DNA of 64,000 nucleotides from Alteromonas marina (GTDB lineage: Bacteria; Pseudomonadota; Gammaproteobacteria; Enterobacterales; Alteromonadaceae), in the NCBI RefSeq assembly GCF_000808575.1, contig NZ_JWLW01000023.1:186001-250000 (forward strand), written 5' to 3'. Each line of letters starts with the position of its first letter. Position 1 is the first letter of the stretch. Position numbers and translations under genes: made by a program. Shown here one piece after another: positions 12,801-20,266 of the stretch. Below the pieces are notes generated by a model. The model was given only the letters and a program-made list of their open reading frames with translations. It was not told the DNA's origin and made no database searches.

Positions 12801-13007
12801 TCTGAAGTAAGAGTATTCACCCTGCGCATTGGTGGTGCCGTTTTCCACAGAAGCAGAAGAATAATTAATTCCTTCAACGGGGCTATCAACAAATACGCCA
12901 GTCAGTGCTGGATCGGGGGGGAGGGTTACGTTGGTAGAGCTTTTCTCGCCGCAGGCAGTAACGAGAATAACACCGCCCATCAGGGCAGCAATTTTCGTGA
13001 GTTTCAT
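6870..13007 (-). CDS. giant lipoprotein: pectin methylesterase (CE8) - pectate lyase (PL1) fusion
   Basis: This is a predicted surface lipoprotein of 2045 residues that should both demethylate and cleave pectin. A lipobox (LVTAC, Cys19) is followed by an unassigned N-terminal domain (to ~335) and three tandem repeats of ~170-190 residues (about 337-530, 559-730 and 731-905), with a Pro/Glu-rich linker after the first. Next come a LamG-like domain (906-1120), a Big_2-like domain (1121-1210) and a second Ig-like domain (1211-1355). A CE8 pectinesterase (1356-1731) has the QDTLL and NVDFIWG motifs, giving acidic residues near 1505 and 1525. A PL1 lyase (1732-2045) has WIDHNE, DGLVDSKRG and RLPLFRYG, with the likely catalytic Arg near 1917. 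I chose ATG 13007 because GGAGA lies 9 bases upstream; a TTG at 13016 is also in frame. The CE8 segment equivalent to LGRPW reads IARSGG. Confidence 0.9.
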   Translation of the reverse strand: MKLTKIAALMGGVILVTACGEKSSTNVTLPPDPALTGVFVDSPVEGINYSSASVENGTTNAQGEYSYFRGEQLAFSIGQLAFPETPASSVISPLDLFATDNPFNQSVVNTLRLLQSLDTDGDPSNGISLSASAGDVAVATLDEGQTIEDFFNQSDADFAADVEVWLGSAGGASATLVDKAQAISHFVNYLEAELGTLFPNTFDVTRFTGDIYAPTLEGRSVSQATYTFTPDDETNLSGTFVRVHGEESTTGNYEFSFGRKVIALSYDEQTEYLISRAFNTVNEVYSLCVVSPDNAQSMPLVLHVESCLANEDPQNYLFAFTQEQADVELAKLEEAAHSIQAALEENFDTDTDTFFSSSYKRLSDEPDAGALYYVTGGSPLVDATTGQLTLEGDRFSIGNAAANPGANTSASDTVGMGIYNLSEGFTISFDVISHNGGGTFSLYVDNNTTGQDNSVHGAASKFVSIGLADGTMVPGTRFTYTYEPGDDIGGGDPSAPDAKILDSSVTNSFFQLRTDSSATITIDNLKIETVADAVDPVPPVEPEPTEPEEPEVIPSVPLPLSYTFAGESEDIFSTNFAAIENAAGEQVAMFTITGGSVTQIDTGIQLDGGRFTLGNTEPDTQSSSDDTSSTGALDLSRPYNVIFDVISAEDSEGDNKFQIYVDNNTSGSANSHLGSDSRFFNEPVLDLVPGTTMTVEGQIATPNSYLQFRTESGSIVVIDNIRIEYIDENTLLEETFETDADTFFSPEYKSTDGGATPFYSVTGGGSGLVISEGQLAIDSARFTMGNTTPDTDTTADDTVTTGILDLSREYTISMDIIAVEDSEGDNNFQIYVDNNTSSSSKSIHGGDSKFYSELVNNLVPGQRLTIDGFIGTPTSFLQLRTESGGKVVIDNFVISYVGEAPDDSKFSCENEPQLYFCDDFASGSLDNFTLISDDAGSNGPQGTFDVVEDDGNKVMRYTAGGEGGEIFLVKESALSNLPENGNYFVEARIRPRQNSTTRNKQIFLLGRYDSAGNWYGGGLNVQNSSSSTQVEVAVSTEGSISRPVQAKSPIVLGEKDGTDGTWYRVRFEMENEKLTVYLDGENMGTAEDTTYSAAGLIGLFTNNRSFELDDLKVGDPAVKPVQLTLDFKETEWETTTSSDPLFVYVTAVQNDGITEDTFTVTSSDASVVSVEQQGPQVTITPRAAGSAIVTFTSGSDPTLSKHIAVNVGEGFTMPTATYGDLFPDTTPYSGNNNAYPDTLLSLTFDSEPTLGSSGEVRIYNATDDTLVDVINIAADEDFIGFEGQDRQRKVAYRPASVVGNKLVIKPHTNALQYGQSYYVAISDGAVTGATLNGESFSGIGKSANWRFATRAAAPSGANVTVDDDGEADFRTVQGALNYVMQNVSSDTPSRITIRDGEYQEMLFLRGNNNVTLQGESRDNTVVYYDNFESFNSGSGKSEAPAAGTPSGGRSVFLVEGVDNLTLTNFTLKNSHIRSNDYSNQAETIYFNSDSGRLTAVDMNFVSEQDTLLLKGFSWFYNSLIAGNVDFIWGYVNTALFENSEIRTIGDSKNGNPDEDTAGGYILQARVPDISYKGFIFLNSSFTNGPGPIGNGVLDDSTYIARSGGSASYFDNITLINNRFDTHIATIGWAGEGVRDQPAPNPSPATAAAGWREYGSMDMQGNPLDLSSRQFAHILTDSEVTELTSRTAIFSHFNNGEGWVPSEPNLPNVAPAPTLDAYGFAQYNYALTGGAGGTVVTVDNGADLQAALDSAANSNTPVTVYVDGTITDANNGGTGSPIEIKDMNDVSIIGVADRGEFDGIGILIRRANNVIIQNLKIHHVLTDGKDAISIEGDNDGSTTSNIWIDHNELYSTLSVDKDFYDGLVDSKRGAKNITISYNYLHDHWKASLHGHTENDVDSDNTERLITFHHNRFENIESRLPLFRYGHGHLYNNYYNQISSTAINSRIGAELQVENNVFENTQNPIVSFYSDVIGYWNTSGNLFGEGVTWTTPADGDVVAGPDATPTSSYEVPYDYVLDDAEVVKQRVINYSGVGKINQNADDIPPLN

Positions 13008-13076
13008 GGTACTCAATCTCCATATTTTACTGGGCGTACTACCGCACTACATGTCCGCTCCAGCTTTATTATGTGG

Positions 13077-13097
13077 AAAAGGCCGGGTTTCCCCGGC
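13077..13097 (-). terminator. weak terminator or attenuator between receptor and pectinase genes
   Basis: On the minus strand GCCGGG, a four-base loop and CCCGGC are followed by CTTTT. The hairpin lies just 9 bases beyond the TonB-receptor stop and about 70 bases before the pectinase start. With only four T residues it may lower, rather than abolish, read-through into the downstream gene. Confidence 0.55.
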
Positions 13098-13105
13098 GCA
13101 GACAA

Positions 13106-16042
13106 TTAGTAGAACTTAATGTTTACACCCAGCTGATAGCTGCGGCCGTACTCTTCTTTCTGGTACAGAATATTACCGCCGCTTAACGCGTTACCTTGGA
13201 AGTAGCGAAGGTCTGACTCCTCGGTAAGGTTGATGGCGTCAAAGTACAATTGTGCGTACTCGGTAATGTCGTACTGAAGTTTAAAGTCTAAGCTTTTAAC
13301 CGAATCTTGATATTGGTCACCCCAAATCTTGCAGGACTTAGGGTCGTTAAGATCGGCAGTAATTGGGCAAGAGCCAATTTGTTCAAGAACTTCAGAACGC
13401 ACGTTACCAATTAAGCGAGCTGAGAACGTTTCACTTTCCCAACCAAATACAAGGTTGAAGGTGGTATCAGCTTGATCAGGCAGTGCCACTTTGCCTTGAC
13501 GAATACTGCCATCAAGCGTGGCTTCACTATCTAGGATGGTGGCATTACTTTGAATGAATAAACCATTCTCGAAGTACTGGTTGTAGCTCAGCTCTAACCC
13601 GATAACCGAGGCCTTATTACCGTTCACGGTAATATTAATCTCGTTTAGGTATAAGTCCTGCGGAATAACAAACTCAGTAACCTGGTTTACCGGAAGCGTA
13701 AGCGGCAGGTCGTTAAGCGCCATGCCAATTCCGTTTACATCCACAATAAAGTTGTCGATGTCTTTATAGAAAATGGCCGCTTCCATAAAGAGGTTTTCGC
13801 TTGGATACCAGCCAATTGACGCATCGTAGTTAATAGATGTCATTGCAACGAGATTAGGGTTACCCACATCTAGTGCATTATCAGAACCGAGCACATATTG
13901 GCTTAACTGTTGAAGCGATGCGCCACCTTGACTGTCATCACAATCGTCCGAACCTGGAGGGCAAAGCTCGATATCGCTGTCAAACACGGCAAATGCACGG
14001 GCTTGTTTAAACGATGGGCGAGTAAAGCTGGTCCACGCCGCTGCACGCACTAGGAAGTTTTCACTGGGCTCCCATTTAATGTGCGCACTAGGGAAAAACT
14101 CGCTGTATTTAATAGATGCTTCAGGCAGTGGAATGGCGATATCCAGTGCGCCCGCACCTGCGCCATTAAATTCAAAGTCATCGTTTTCTAGCGAAAGAAA
14201 ACCGGTGGAAGAGAACTCGGTTTGAGCCCAACGAACACCTGTTATTAACGTGGCATCAGGCCCCAGAGGTAACTCTGCCATAGCATACACTGCCTGCGTA
14301 TCTTCGGTAATGCTGTAGTCGCCCTTAGTGCTTTCTATCGACACTTCCCCATTTGTGGCAGGCTCAACCGTTTGACGAGTGGCATCAACAATTTGGTCGA
14401 CAACTGCGCGGCTTTCAAATGGCAGCTGGAATGCGCTATTTGAAGGTATTTGGGTGTCATAGTCGGCAAGGGTAGAATTCACTGCGGCAATACATGCATC
14501 GTCGCTACAGTCGCCGGCAGAAGGGTCGAAACTCCACCGGTCCTTGTCACGCACGTGATCGCGCTCGCTCACCTGCACACCAAATTTAATGGTGTTTAAC
14601 CAGTCATTAAAAATGTCGGTTCGCAAGTTAAGGTTCACTGTCTTAATTTCATCAATTCGGGTTCCGCCTTCTAAAAACAGGTTATCGAATTGATAATTTG
14701 AAAGGTCAGAACCATCGCCGCTTCCCGACGTTCCAAAAATACTGTTTTCTGGGTCGTAGGTTAGACCTGCGATTTGAGCAGCTTCCTGTGGGCTTAAAAT
14801 GCGGGCGTTAATGTTGTCGCGACCGCCTTGACCATAAACAATCAGGTCTCGTTCACGGAATTGAACGCGGCGGTCACCAGTGGAGTCTTCTTCAGAGCGA
14901 GATTGAGCGTATTCGTAGTCAAACACGAAGCGTTCAGCAATACGGTTTTCGCCCCCTAAGCTGAACGTTATGGTTTTGTTCTTACTTTCTTGTAGGAAAT
15001 GCTGGTGGAATACGTCTATATCGCTAAGAATAAACTCTTTCGTAGCGCCGTTTACGTATACAATTTCATCGTTTCCGACAGAGCCTGCATCTTGAAAATC
15101 GTAAAATTCTCGCTGTGCGCGATCATCATCTTCAAATTGTGTGAACGTGCCTTTGGCATAATAGTAAGCGTCTGCAGAGGGCTTATACTCTAAGTTAAGC
15201 GCAGCAGCTTGGCGGGTTCTGCCAGCAATCTCACGACGAATTTCTAACTGAGAAGGAGCGAGAATTTCGTCACCTTGAGCAATTTCTTCTTCCGTTTTAC
15301 CCAAGTCAGCGGTGTAAAACTTCATTTCGTTGGTGCTGTGGTGGCGCGTTTCGTCTATCTGGGTTTTTCGGTCTTCGTGAGATATCGCAAAGCCAATACC
15401 AAACGTGTTGTCGAGGAAAAACTGGGTGCCGTCTAAGCTAAATTTCGGAGAGTGCTTTTCGCGCGCTTCTGAATATGCGTCTTGAACACGCATTTTTAAT
15501 GTATTTTTGCCGCGATCGAAAGCTGAAATCGCTTTTACGTTTACTGTACCGCCGATGGAATTCAGGTTTTGGTCTGGTGTGAGGGTTTTAAGCACCTCAA
15601 TGGTTCCTAGCAGGTCAGCAGGAAGTGCGTCTAAGCCCACTTTCCGCTCTTCGCCTGCACCAGACATTTGTGCGCCGTTCATATTTATTGATACGAAGCC
15701 GGGCCCTAAGCCTCGAACGGTAACAAACTTACCTTCGCCTTCTGAGCGCTGTAGCGTTACACCTGGCAATCTTCGAAGAGACTCCGCTACGTTTTGATCG
15801 ACAAAGTTGCCTAAGTCATCGGTAGAGATAACAGAGCTAAAGCCATTCTTCATGCGTTCTAAGTCACGCGCTTTTAGGTCTGCCTGTTTAACACCCTTTA
15901 CTTCAACTACTTCAATTTCGCTAGGGGTTTCATTTGTTTCAGTTTGCTCGGTATTTTCCTGAGCCGGTGCAGTACTTTGCGCCATGGTGGAAAACGCCGT
16001 GGACACGGCTAGAGCGAGGGCTGTCCATTGAAACACTTTCAT
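13106..16042 (-). CDS. TonB-dependent receptor of the pectin cluster
   Basis: This is an outer-membrane, TonB-gated transporter of 978 residues, most likely for oligogalacturonides given its neighbours. A signal peptide (MKVFQWTALALAVSTAFSTMAQS) is followed by a plug domain, in which VVEVKGV resembles a TonB box and LRRLPGVTLQRSEGEGKFVTVRGLGPGFVSINMNG is the plug core. A long beta-barrel follows, ending in YQLGVNIKFY with a C-terminal aromatic residue. There is no STN domain, so it is not expected to signal directly to a sigma factor. I chose ATG 16042 because AGGAG precedes it; an in-frame ATG at 16090 would span an operator-like palindrome's flank and hide the signal peptide. The substrate is inferred from context only. 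Confidence 0.9.
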   Translation of the reverse strand: MKVFQWTALALAVSTAFSTMAQSTAPAQENTEQTETNETPSEIEVVEVKGVKQADLKARDLERMKNGFSSVISTDDLGNFVDQNVAESLRRLPGVTLQRSEGEGKFVTVRGLGPGFVSINMNGAQMSGAGEERKVGLDALPADLLGTIEVLKTLTPDQNLNSIGGTVNVKAISAFDRGKNTLKMRVQDAYSEAREKHSPKFSLDGTQFFLDNTFGIGFAISHEDRKTQIDETRHHSTNEMKFYTADLGKTEEEIAQGDEILAPSQLEIRREIAGRTRQAAALNLEYKPSADAYYYAKGTFTQFEDDDRAQREFYDFQDAGSVGNDEIVYVNGATKEFILSDIDVFHQHFLQESKNKTITFSLGGENRIAERFVFDYEYAQSRSEEDSTGDRRVQFRERDLIVYGQGGRDNINARILSPQEAAQIAGLTYDPENSIFGTSGSGDGSDLSNYQFDNLFLEGGTRIDEIKTVNLNLRTDIFNDWLNTIKFGVQVSERDHVRDKDRWSFDPSAGDCSDDACIAAVNSTLADYDTQIPSNSAFQLPFESRAVVDQIVDATRQTVEPATNGEVSIESTKGDYSITEDTQAVYAMAELPLGPDATLITGVRWAQTEFSSTGFLSLENDDFEFNGAGAGALDIAIPLPEASIKYSEFFPSAHIKWEPSENFLVRAAAWTSFTRPSFKQARAFAVFDSDIELCPPGSDDCDDSQGGASLQQLSQYVLGSDNALDVGNPNLVAMTSINYDASIGWYPSENLFMEAAIFYKDIDNFIVDVNGIGMALNDLPLTLPVNQVTEFVIPQDLYLNEINITVNGNKASVIGLELSYNQYFENGLFIQSNATILDSEATLDGSIRQGKVALPDQADTTFNLVFGWESETFSARLIGNVRSEVLEQIGSCPITADLNDPKSCKIWGDQYQDSVKSLDFKLQYDITEYAQLYFDAINLTEESDLRYFQGNALSGGNILYQKEEYGRSYQLGVNIKFY

Positions 16043-16097
16043 GTTTTGAACTCCTAAATTCCAAAATCGACATAGCTGTAGTATTTGCATTTTGCCA

Positions 16098-16111
16098 TGC
16101 CACCGGTGGCA
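16098..16111. promoter_or_regulatory. candidate IclR-regulator operator upstream of the TonB receptor
   Basis: TGCCACCGGTGGCA is a perfect 14-base palindrome located 56 bases upstream of the receptor start. A nearly identical palindrome lies upstream of the IclR-family regulator gene at 18311. The shared core and similar placement suggest both are bound by that regulator; binding itself is inference. Confidence 0.7.
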
Positions 16112-16189
16112 GTATTGATCTTGTAGTTTAGGAATGCATTATTATTTAACGTTTATTTCACAAATTATTAATATATGAATATTTAGTCG

Positions 16190-17512
16190 TCACAATGTGG
16201 GAATTCCAGCAAGTACGCGCCATGAATTCTCTTCGTGGAAAGTAAGTGGAGGAGCAGTGTCGGCGGTAAAATAGTTGCGGTAATTCGTCCAGTCAATTAC
16301 ATCTAATTCACTGTCTATAATCCCATTTTTGCTGTTGTATTGATTGTGTTGTATTTGCGTAATTATGCGTTCATCCACGGGGTCTAGCCCTTTTCCAGCG
16401 CGAGTAAGGTTAGCACCGACCTGTTTGCTTTCAATCAGGCTTGCCCACGTCTGCTGTGTTGTTAGCTGTGCATCGCCAAGCTCATCTATTTTGTCTTGAT
16501 GAAAAGGCGCGTTTGAAAGGGAGCGAGCAAGCACAGCTTTTTCTTTTTCCGAGCCAGCTTTGGCACTTTTAACATCTATACCTTTGCTATTGTCTGAAGA
16601 CATATCACTATGGCCCTTCATCAGGTTTTCAGCAACGTACAGTCGAGTGAGTGATTCCTTATCGTCCCATAGTTGAAAAAACCATATTTTCTTTGTTGCG
16701 GGCCCAGGCGCGTAGACATTCCCCACCAGATTCGCAATGCCGTTTTCGCCGCCATAGGCTGAGTTCTTTTGCCAGTTAGCAATGACATTGTTTCGAATAT
16801 CAACGAACTCTTGCTGTTGGGGGTAAGGCGGGTTCAGTCGCCATCCATTAATGCGAGGGTTTCTGCTGGTATGATTGACTAAAATATTACGTAAAAAGCT
16901 AGCGTTGCTGCCGCCCCAAATACCGCCATAACCGTGGCTGCCTTTATGGTGTCCGGCGTTGTTTAAACTCTCTGAAAGAATGCTGTTTTGTAGTGTAAAG
17001 CGCTGATTATTGTAGAACGAACCTACCTCGTCTTTTGACCAACTTAGCGAGCAGTGATCGATGATGACGTCAGTAGTGTTTCTTACAGTGACCGCGTCGC
17101 CTTCTTTACTGTCTTTCCCTGGCCTAAAACGCATGTGACGAATAATAACCTGGTTAGCTTCAACGCTTGTGGAAGCACCGGAAACCACAATTCCGTGAGG
17201 AGAAGTTTGGCCTGCAATCGTGACATTGTCGTGCTTTATCTCTAAGTCTTTTTCAAGGACGATAACACCAGATACATTAAAAACAATTAGTCTCGGATAG
17301 TCTTGCGCCACCGCCCAACGCAACGTCCCTTCTTGTGGGCTTCTCGCATTGTCAGACAACGAGTTAACAACTAACACTTTACCTTGGTTTCCACCTTGCG
17401 TGTATTTACCAAAGCCCAGTGCGCCTTCAAACGCTAAGGGTTGAGCGTGACAATTAGTCAGTACAAAAAGCAAGACGATTGCGACAAGAAATTGGATGGA
17501 TTTATGTTTCAT
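16190..17512 (-). CDS. secreted pectate lyase-like protein (PL1 family)
   Basis: This is a predicted exported polysaccharide lyase of 440 residues that should cleave polygalacturonate by beta-elimination. A signal peptide (about residues 1-24, ending NCHA) precedes a right-handed beta-helix. The start LAFEGALGFGKYTQGG and EGTLRWAV are typical of secreted bacterial pectate lyases. NVTIAGQTSPHGI, VIIRHMRFRPG and VIIDHCSLSWSKDE are the helix turns that carry the metal-binding region. NHTSRNPRING supplies a conserved Arg. Its ATG overlaps the regulator's stop codon (TAATG), so translation is probably coupled. The cleavage site could also be read as an atypical lipobox (LTNC), less likely because of Asn before Cys. 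Confidence 0.85.
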   Translation of the reverse strand: MKHKSIQFLVAIVLLFVLTNCHAQPLAFEGALGFGKYTQGGNQGKVLVVNSLSDNARSPQEGTLRWAVAQDYPRLIVFNVSGVIVLEKDLEIKHDNVTIAGQTSPHGIVVSGASTSVEANQVIIRHMRFRPGKDSKEGDAVTVRNTTDVIIDHCSLSWSKDEVGSFYNNQRFTLQNSILSESLNNAGHHKGSHGYGGIWGGSNASFLRNILVNHTSRNPRINGWRLNPPYPQQQEFVDIRNNVIANWQKNSAYGGENGIANLVGNVYAPGPATKKIWFFQLWDDKESLTRLYVAENLMKGHSDMSSDNSKGIDVKSAKAGSEKEKAVLARSLSNAPFHQDKIDELGDAQLTTQQTWASLIESKQVGANLTRAGKGLDPVDERIITQIQHNQYNSKNGIIDSELDVIDWTNYRNYFTADTAPPLTFHEENSWRVLAGIPTL

Positions 17513-18255
17513 TACTGCATGTCCTGCTCAAAAGGTTGGGCACTGATGGTTGGAAGACGAGCGATATCTTTAAGTTTTGTGCTCCATGCCTGCAAAATCT
17601 TAAAGTCGTGGATCACGCCGTCTAGTTCTATCGCTAAAATTGATACAAGCTCACCGTCTCGCATAAAGACCGGCACGGCAACCAGCGTTACATTTCGCGG
17701 TAAATAGTGGCTAACAGCAAAGCCTCTGGTGCAGGTTGTTGCTCGTAGTTTCGCGGCTTGATGTTCATCAAAATAAGCAGGGTGATTACTGTCGTCCATG
17801 TTTTGATACTTTGGGTGGTATGCCAACATGACGTGGCCCGCAGCAGATTCAAATAGGGGCAGCTTTGTTCCTGGCCTAATCGTTGTTATTTGTTTGTCTC
17901 TGGCGTCTAAAACATCGATAACAAACGCACAATAGTCACCAAGCGTACAGATAATGGCGCTAGCGTTAGTTGGCGCAATAATTTTTGAAAGCTCGGGCGC
18001 AACTATTCTCTGAACGTATCGGCTGCGTGAGTTTGCTGCGCTAATTTCGTAAATACGCGTCCCATAGAAATATTTTGTGCCACGCTTTTCTACTACACGT
18101 TCACTGGTTAATGTTCTCAGTAACCTAAAAACCGACGTGCGGGGAAGATTGAGCGCAGACTCGATTTCAGAGGCACTTAAACCTGAGCGAGACTCGGCGA
18201 TGGCTTGACATAGCTGCAGCGCCTGCATAACACTGGGAATTACATACCTTTCCAT
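17512..18255 (-). CDS. IclR-family transcriptional regulator of pectin use
   Basis: This is a DNA-binding regulator of 247 residues. An N-terminal winged helix-turn-helix (about residues 8-65, GLSASEIESALNLPRTSVFRLLRTL) precedes an IclR effector domain with the typical ends (LPLFESAAGHVMLAY and DGELVSILAIELDG). Its effector is probably a breakdown product of pectin, as for KdgR of the same family, but the sequence does not show which. It is the first gene of an apparent two-gene unit with the pectate lyase. An ACCGGT-centred palindrome lies 56 bases upstream of the ATG, which suggests autoregulation. The start lacks a strong ribosome site. Confidence 0.88.
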   Translation of the reverse strand: MERYVIPSVMQALQLCQAIAESRSGLSASEIESALNLPRTSVFRLLRTLTSERVVEKRGTKYFYGTRIYEISAANSRSRYVQRIVAPELSKIIAPTNASAIICTLGDYCAFVIDVLDARDKQITTIRPGTKLPLFESAAGHVMLAYHPKYQNMDDSNHPAYFDEHQAAKLRATTCTRGFAVSHYLPRNVTLVAVPVFMRDGELVSILAIELDGVIHDFKILQAWSTKLKDIARLPTISAQPFEQDMQ

Positions 18256-18764
18256 CTTTTTGCGGCCCCAAAATCAAGATAACACTGCCTGATATTAACA
18301 CGAATTAAACAAAATGCTACCGGTGGCATTTTAAAATAATGATGATTTTTAGAACAGTTGCGTTGTGAAATGAGGACACGTTAATGTGCGATTCATCGCA
18401 TTAATAAGACGCCTGGCGATTTAAGAATTGCTTAGAAAGCATCACAAAAATTCGGATTGTTAAAACAAATAATTAACAACTACAGATGGCGACAGGAATT
18501 ATTAAAAGCGTAGTTTAGCCTAGAGAAACCAAAAGCCGCGCTGTTTGTGTGTCAGTGACAGGAAGCGTCTTAGTACAGTGTGAGACTTTCATTAAATGTT
18601 AATGAATTGGTTATCAATGCGTTGTACTTCAAATCACAGGCCCTGAAAGCCCTAAGGTGGGTGGCTTGTGCTTGCTTTCAATTATGATTACCCTGCCACG
18701 CCTGCACCCAATCAGGTGGAGTTGCATAAATACTTGTGTATTTTCATAAGGCATAACGTTCTAT
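18256..18764. other. long intergenic region with divergent promoters
   Basis: This 509-base gap lies between the minus-strand IclR gene and the plus-strand small membrane protein. Besides the palindrome at 18311-18332 I see only a short inverted repeat (AAATAC, TTGT, GTATTT) near 18728. No ORF or RNA gene was recognised. Promoters for both flanking transcripts must lie here or nearby. Confidence 0.5.
18311..18332. promoter_or_regulatory. candidate IclR-regulator operator upstream of its own gene
   Basis: The core TGCTACCGGTGGCA is flanked by AAAA on the left and TTTT on the right, giving a 22-base near-perfect palindrome with one mismatched pair. It sits 56 bases before the regulator start. 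The core matches the site at 16098 in 13 of 14 bases. Confidence 0.72.
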
Positions 18765-19172
18765 ATGGCACCACGTCCTTTCAGTTTCCTAAACGAACTG
18801 AATTCACTAATTAGACCCGCAGTAAACTACACCAATGGTGTGGGCGCTATGCTGTGGTTGGCTAATATGGTGCTATTGCTGAACATTACGCTAGTTATCA
18901 GTGGTACTTTGGCTGACTCAGCAGAGTTCGTCAGTGCATTTAATGAAAGTTTGGTTGTAGAGCCTCTTTTCATTGCCCTTGCTAATCACACACTTTCACA
19001 ATTTATCGTTCCTACCATAGCGCTGGTATTAGTGGGCCTTTTGGTAAAAGCCACGGCGATAGCAAAGGCGCAAATAACAGAACAGCGCAGACCTCTTCCT
19101 TATCTTTGCCCTACATTTCCCCAACCTTTTGTTCAAACGGTTGGCAGTAGAGCGCCCCCACTTTTTAGTTAA
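18765..19172 (+). CDS. small two-helix membrane protein, unknown function
   Basis: This is a 135-residue hypothetical protein. Two hydrophobic stretches (about residues 28-48, AMLWLANMVLLLNITLVISG, and 78-96, FIVPTIALVLVGLLVKATAIA) suggest two membrane helices. A Pro-rich hydrophilic tail follows. I recognise no family. It precedes the bo3 oxidase operon on the same strand by about 150 bases, so an association with that operon is possible but unproven. The ribosome site is poor (AAGG about 14 bases upstream), so the start and even the gene are moderately uncertain. Confidence 0.55.
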   Translation: MAPRPFSFLNELNSLIRPAVNYTNGVGAMLWLANMVLLLNITLVISGTLADSAEFVSAFNESLVVEPLFIALANHTLSQFIVPTIALVLVGLLVKATAIAKAQITEQRRPLPYLCPTFPQPFVQTVGSRAPPLFS

Positions 19173-19322
19173 ACGTCTCCGATTTAATTATTTAACGCCG
19201 AAAGCGTTGCGCAGTAAGTGCGACAAAGCTTTATCGGTGTGTTTTTCGATGCTGTAACGCCGCCATTCTCTATTAAGCGGCCCAGTCATCGCCGTTTAAC
19301 TTGTGGGTTATAGGAACTTGTT

Positions 19323-20264
19323 TTGTCTATTCGTAACCTTTTTACTTTAATTGTTGCTGGTGCAGGGCTGACGTTGGCCGGTTGCAGCGGCGGCGTGCTT
19401 GACCCTAAAGGGCAAGTGGGTATGGATGAAAAGAATCTGATTATTCTTTGTACCATCCTAATGCTGATTGTTGTTGTTCCCGTTATTTTTCTTACGCTTT
19501 ACTTTGCGTGGAAGTATCGCGCTAGTCGCGATTTCGAAATTTATACCCCTAAATGGGCACACTCGACCAAAATAGAAGCGGTGGTGTGGTCCATTCCAAT
19601 TCTCATTGTCGTGTCGTTGAGTGTGATCACCTGGCGCTCTACTCACGCACTCGACCCTTATGCACCGCTAGAAGGTCAAGGAGAGCATCTTACTGTTGAA
19701 GTAGTCTCGCTTAACTGGAAGTGGCTGTTTATTTACCCTGAACAAGGTATCGCAACGGTCAATGAATTGGTGTTTCCAGCCAATAAACCCGTTGCGTTTA
19801 AGATTACTTCTGAAAGCACCATGAATTCGTTTTTTATTCCTCAGCTAGGAAGCCAGATTTATTCCATGGCGGGAATGGAAACCAAGCTTCATCTTATCGC
19901 CGACGAGCCAGGTACGTACAAAGGCATTTCTTCAAATTACAGCGGTGCGGGATTCACTGGCATGAAGTTTAACGCTATTGCCACACCTACCGAGGATGAC
20001 TTCGAGGCGTGGGTTGCCAGCGTTAAGCAGTCGCAAACATCGTTAACGTCAGGTGCCTACGAGCAGCTTGCTGAGCCAAGCGAAAACAATCCGGTGACCT
20101 ATTTCAGCAAAGTCGATGACGGTTTATTTCATAACATTGTTATGAAATACATGAAAGATCACGGCTCTATGGATTTCTACAACAAGCCGGAAAATGCCGC
20201 CATGGGCGAACATCACGCCATGCCTGAAATGCAACACAGCCATCACCAAGAGGATGCACAATAA
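19323..20264 (+). CDS. cyoA: cytochrome bo3 ubiquinol oxidase subunit II
   Basis: CyoA is the membrane-anchored lipoprotein subunit of the terminal oxidase that oxidises ubiquinol and reduces oxygen while pumping protons. The 313-residue protein has a lipobox (LTLAGC, Cys20), two transmembrane helices and a cupredoxin-fold periplasmic domain. The cysteines that bind CuA in cytochrome c oxidases are absent (the loop reads [13 protein letters not shown]), which supports a quinol oxidase. The start codon is TTG at 19323, with AGGAA about 7 bases upstream. The tail is His/Met-rich. It is the first gene of cyoABCD and ends 2 bases before cyoB. Confidence 0.94.
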   Translation: MSIRNLFTLIVAGAGLTLAGCSGGVLDPKGQVGMDEKNLIILCTILMLIVVVPVIFLTLYFAWKYRASRDFEIYTPKWAHSTKIEAVVWSIPILIVVSLSVITWRSTHALDPYAPLEGQGEHLTVEVVSLNWKWLFIYPEQGIATVNELVFPANKPVAFKITSESTMNSFFIPQLGSQIYSMAGMETKLHLIADEPGTYKGISSNYSGAGFTGMKFNAIATPTEDDFEAWVASVKQSQTSLTSGAYEQLAEPSENNPVTYFSKVDDGLFHNIVMKYMKDHGSMDFYNKPENAAMGEHHAMPEMQHSHHQEDAQ

Positions 20265-20266
20265 CC

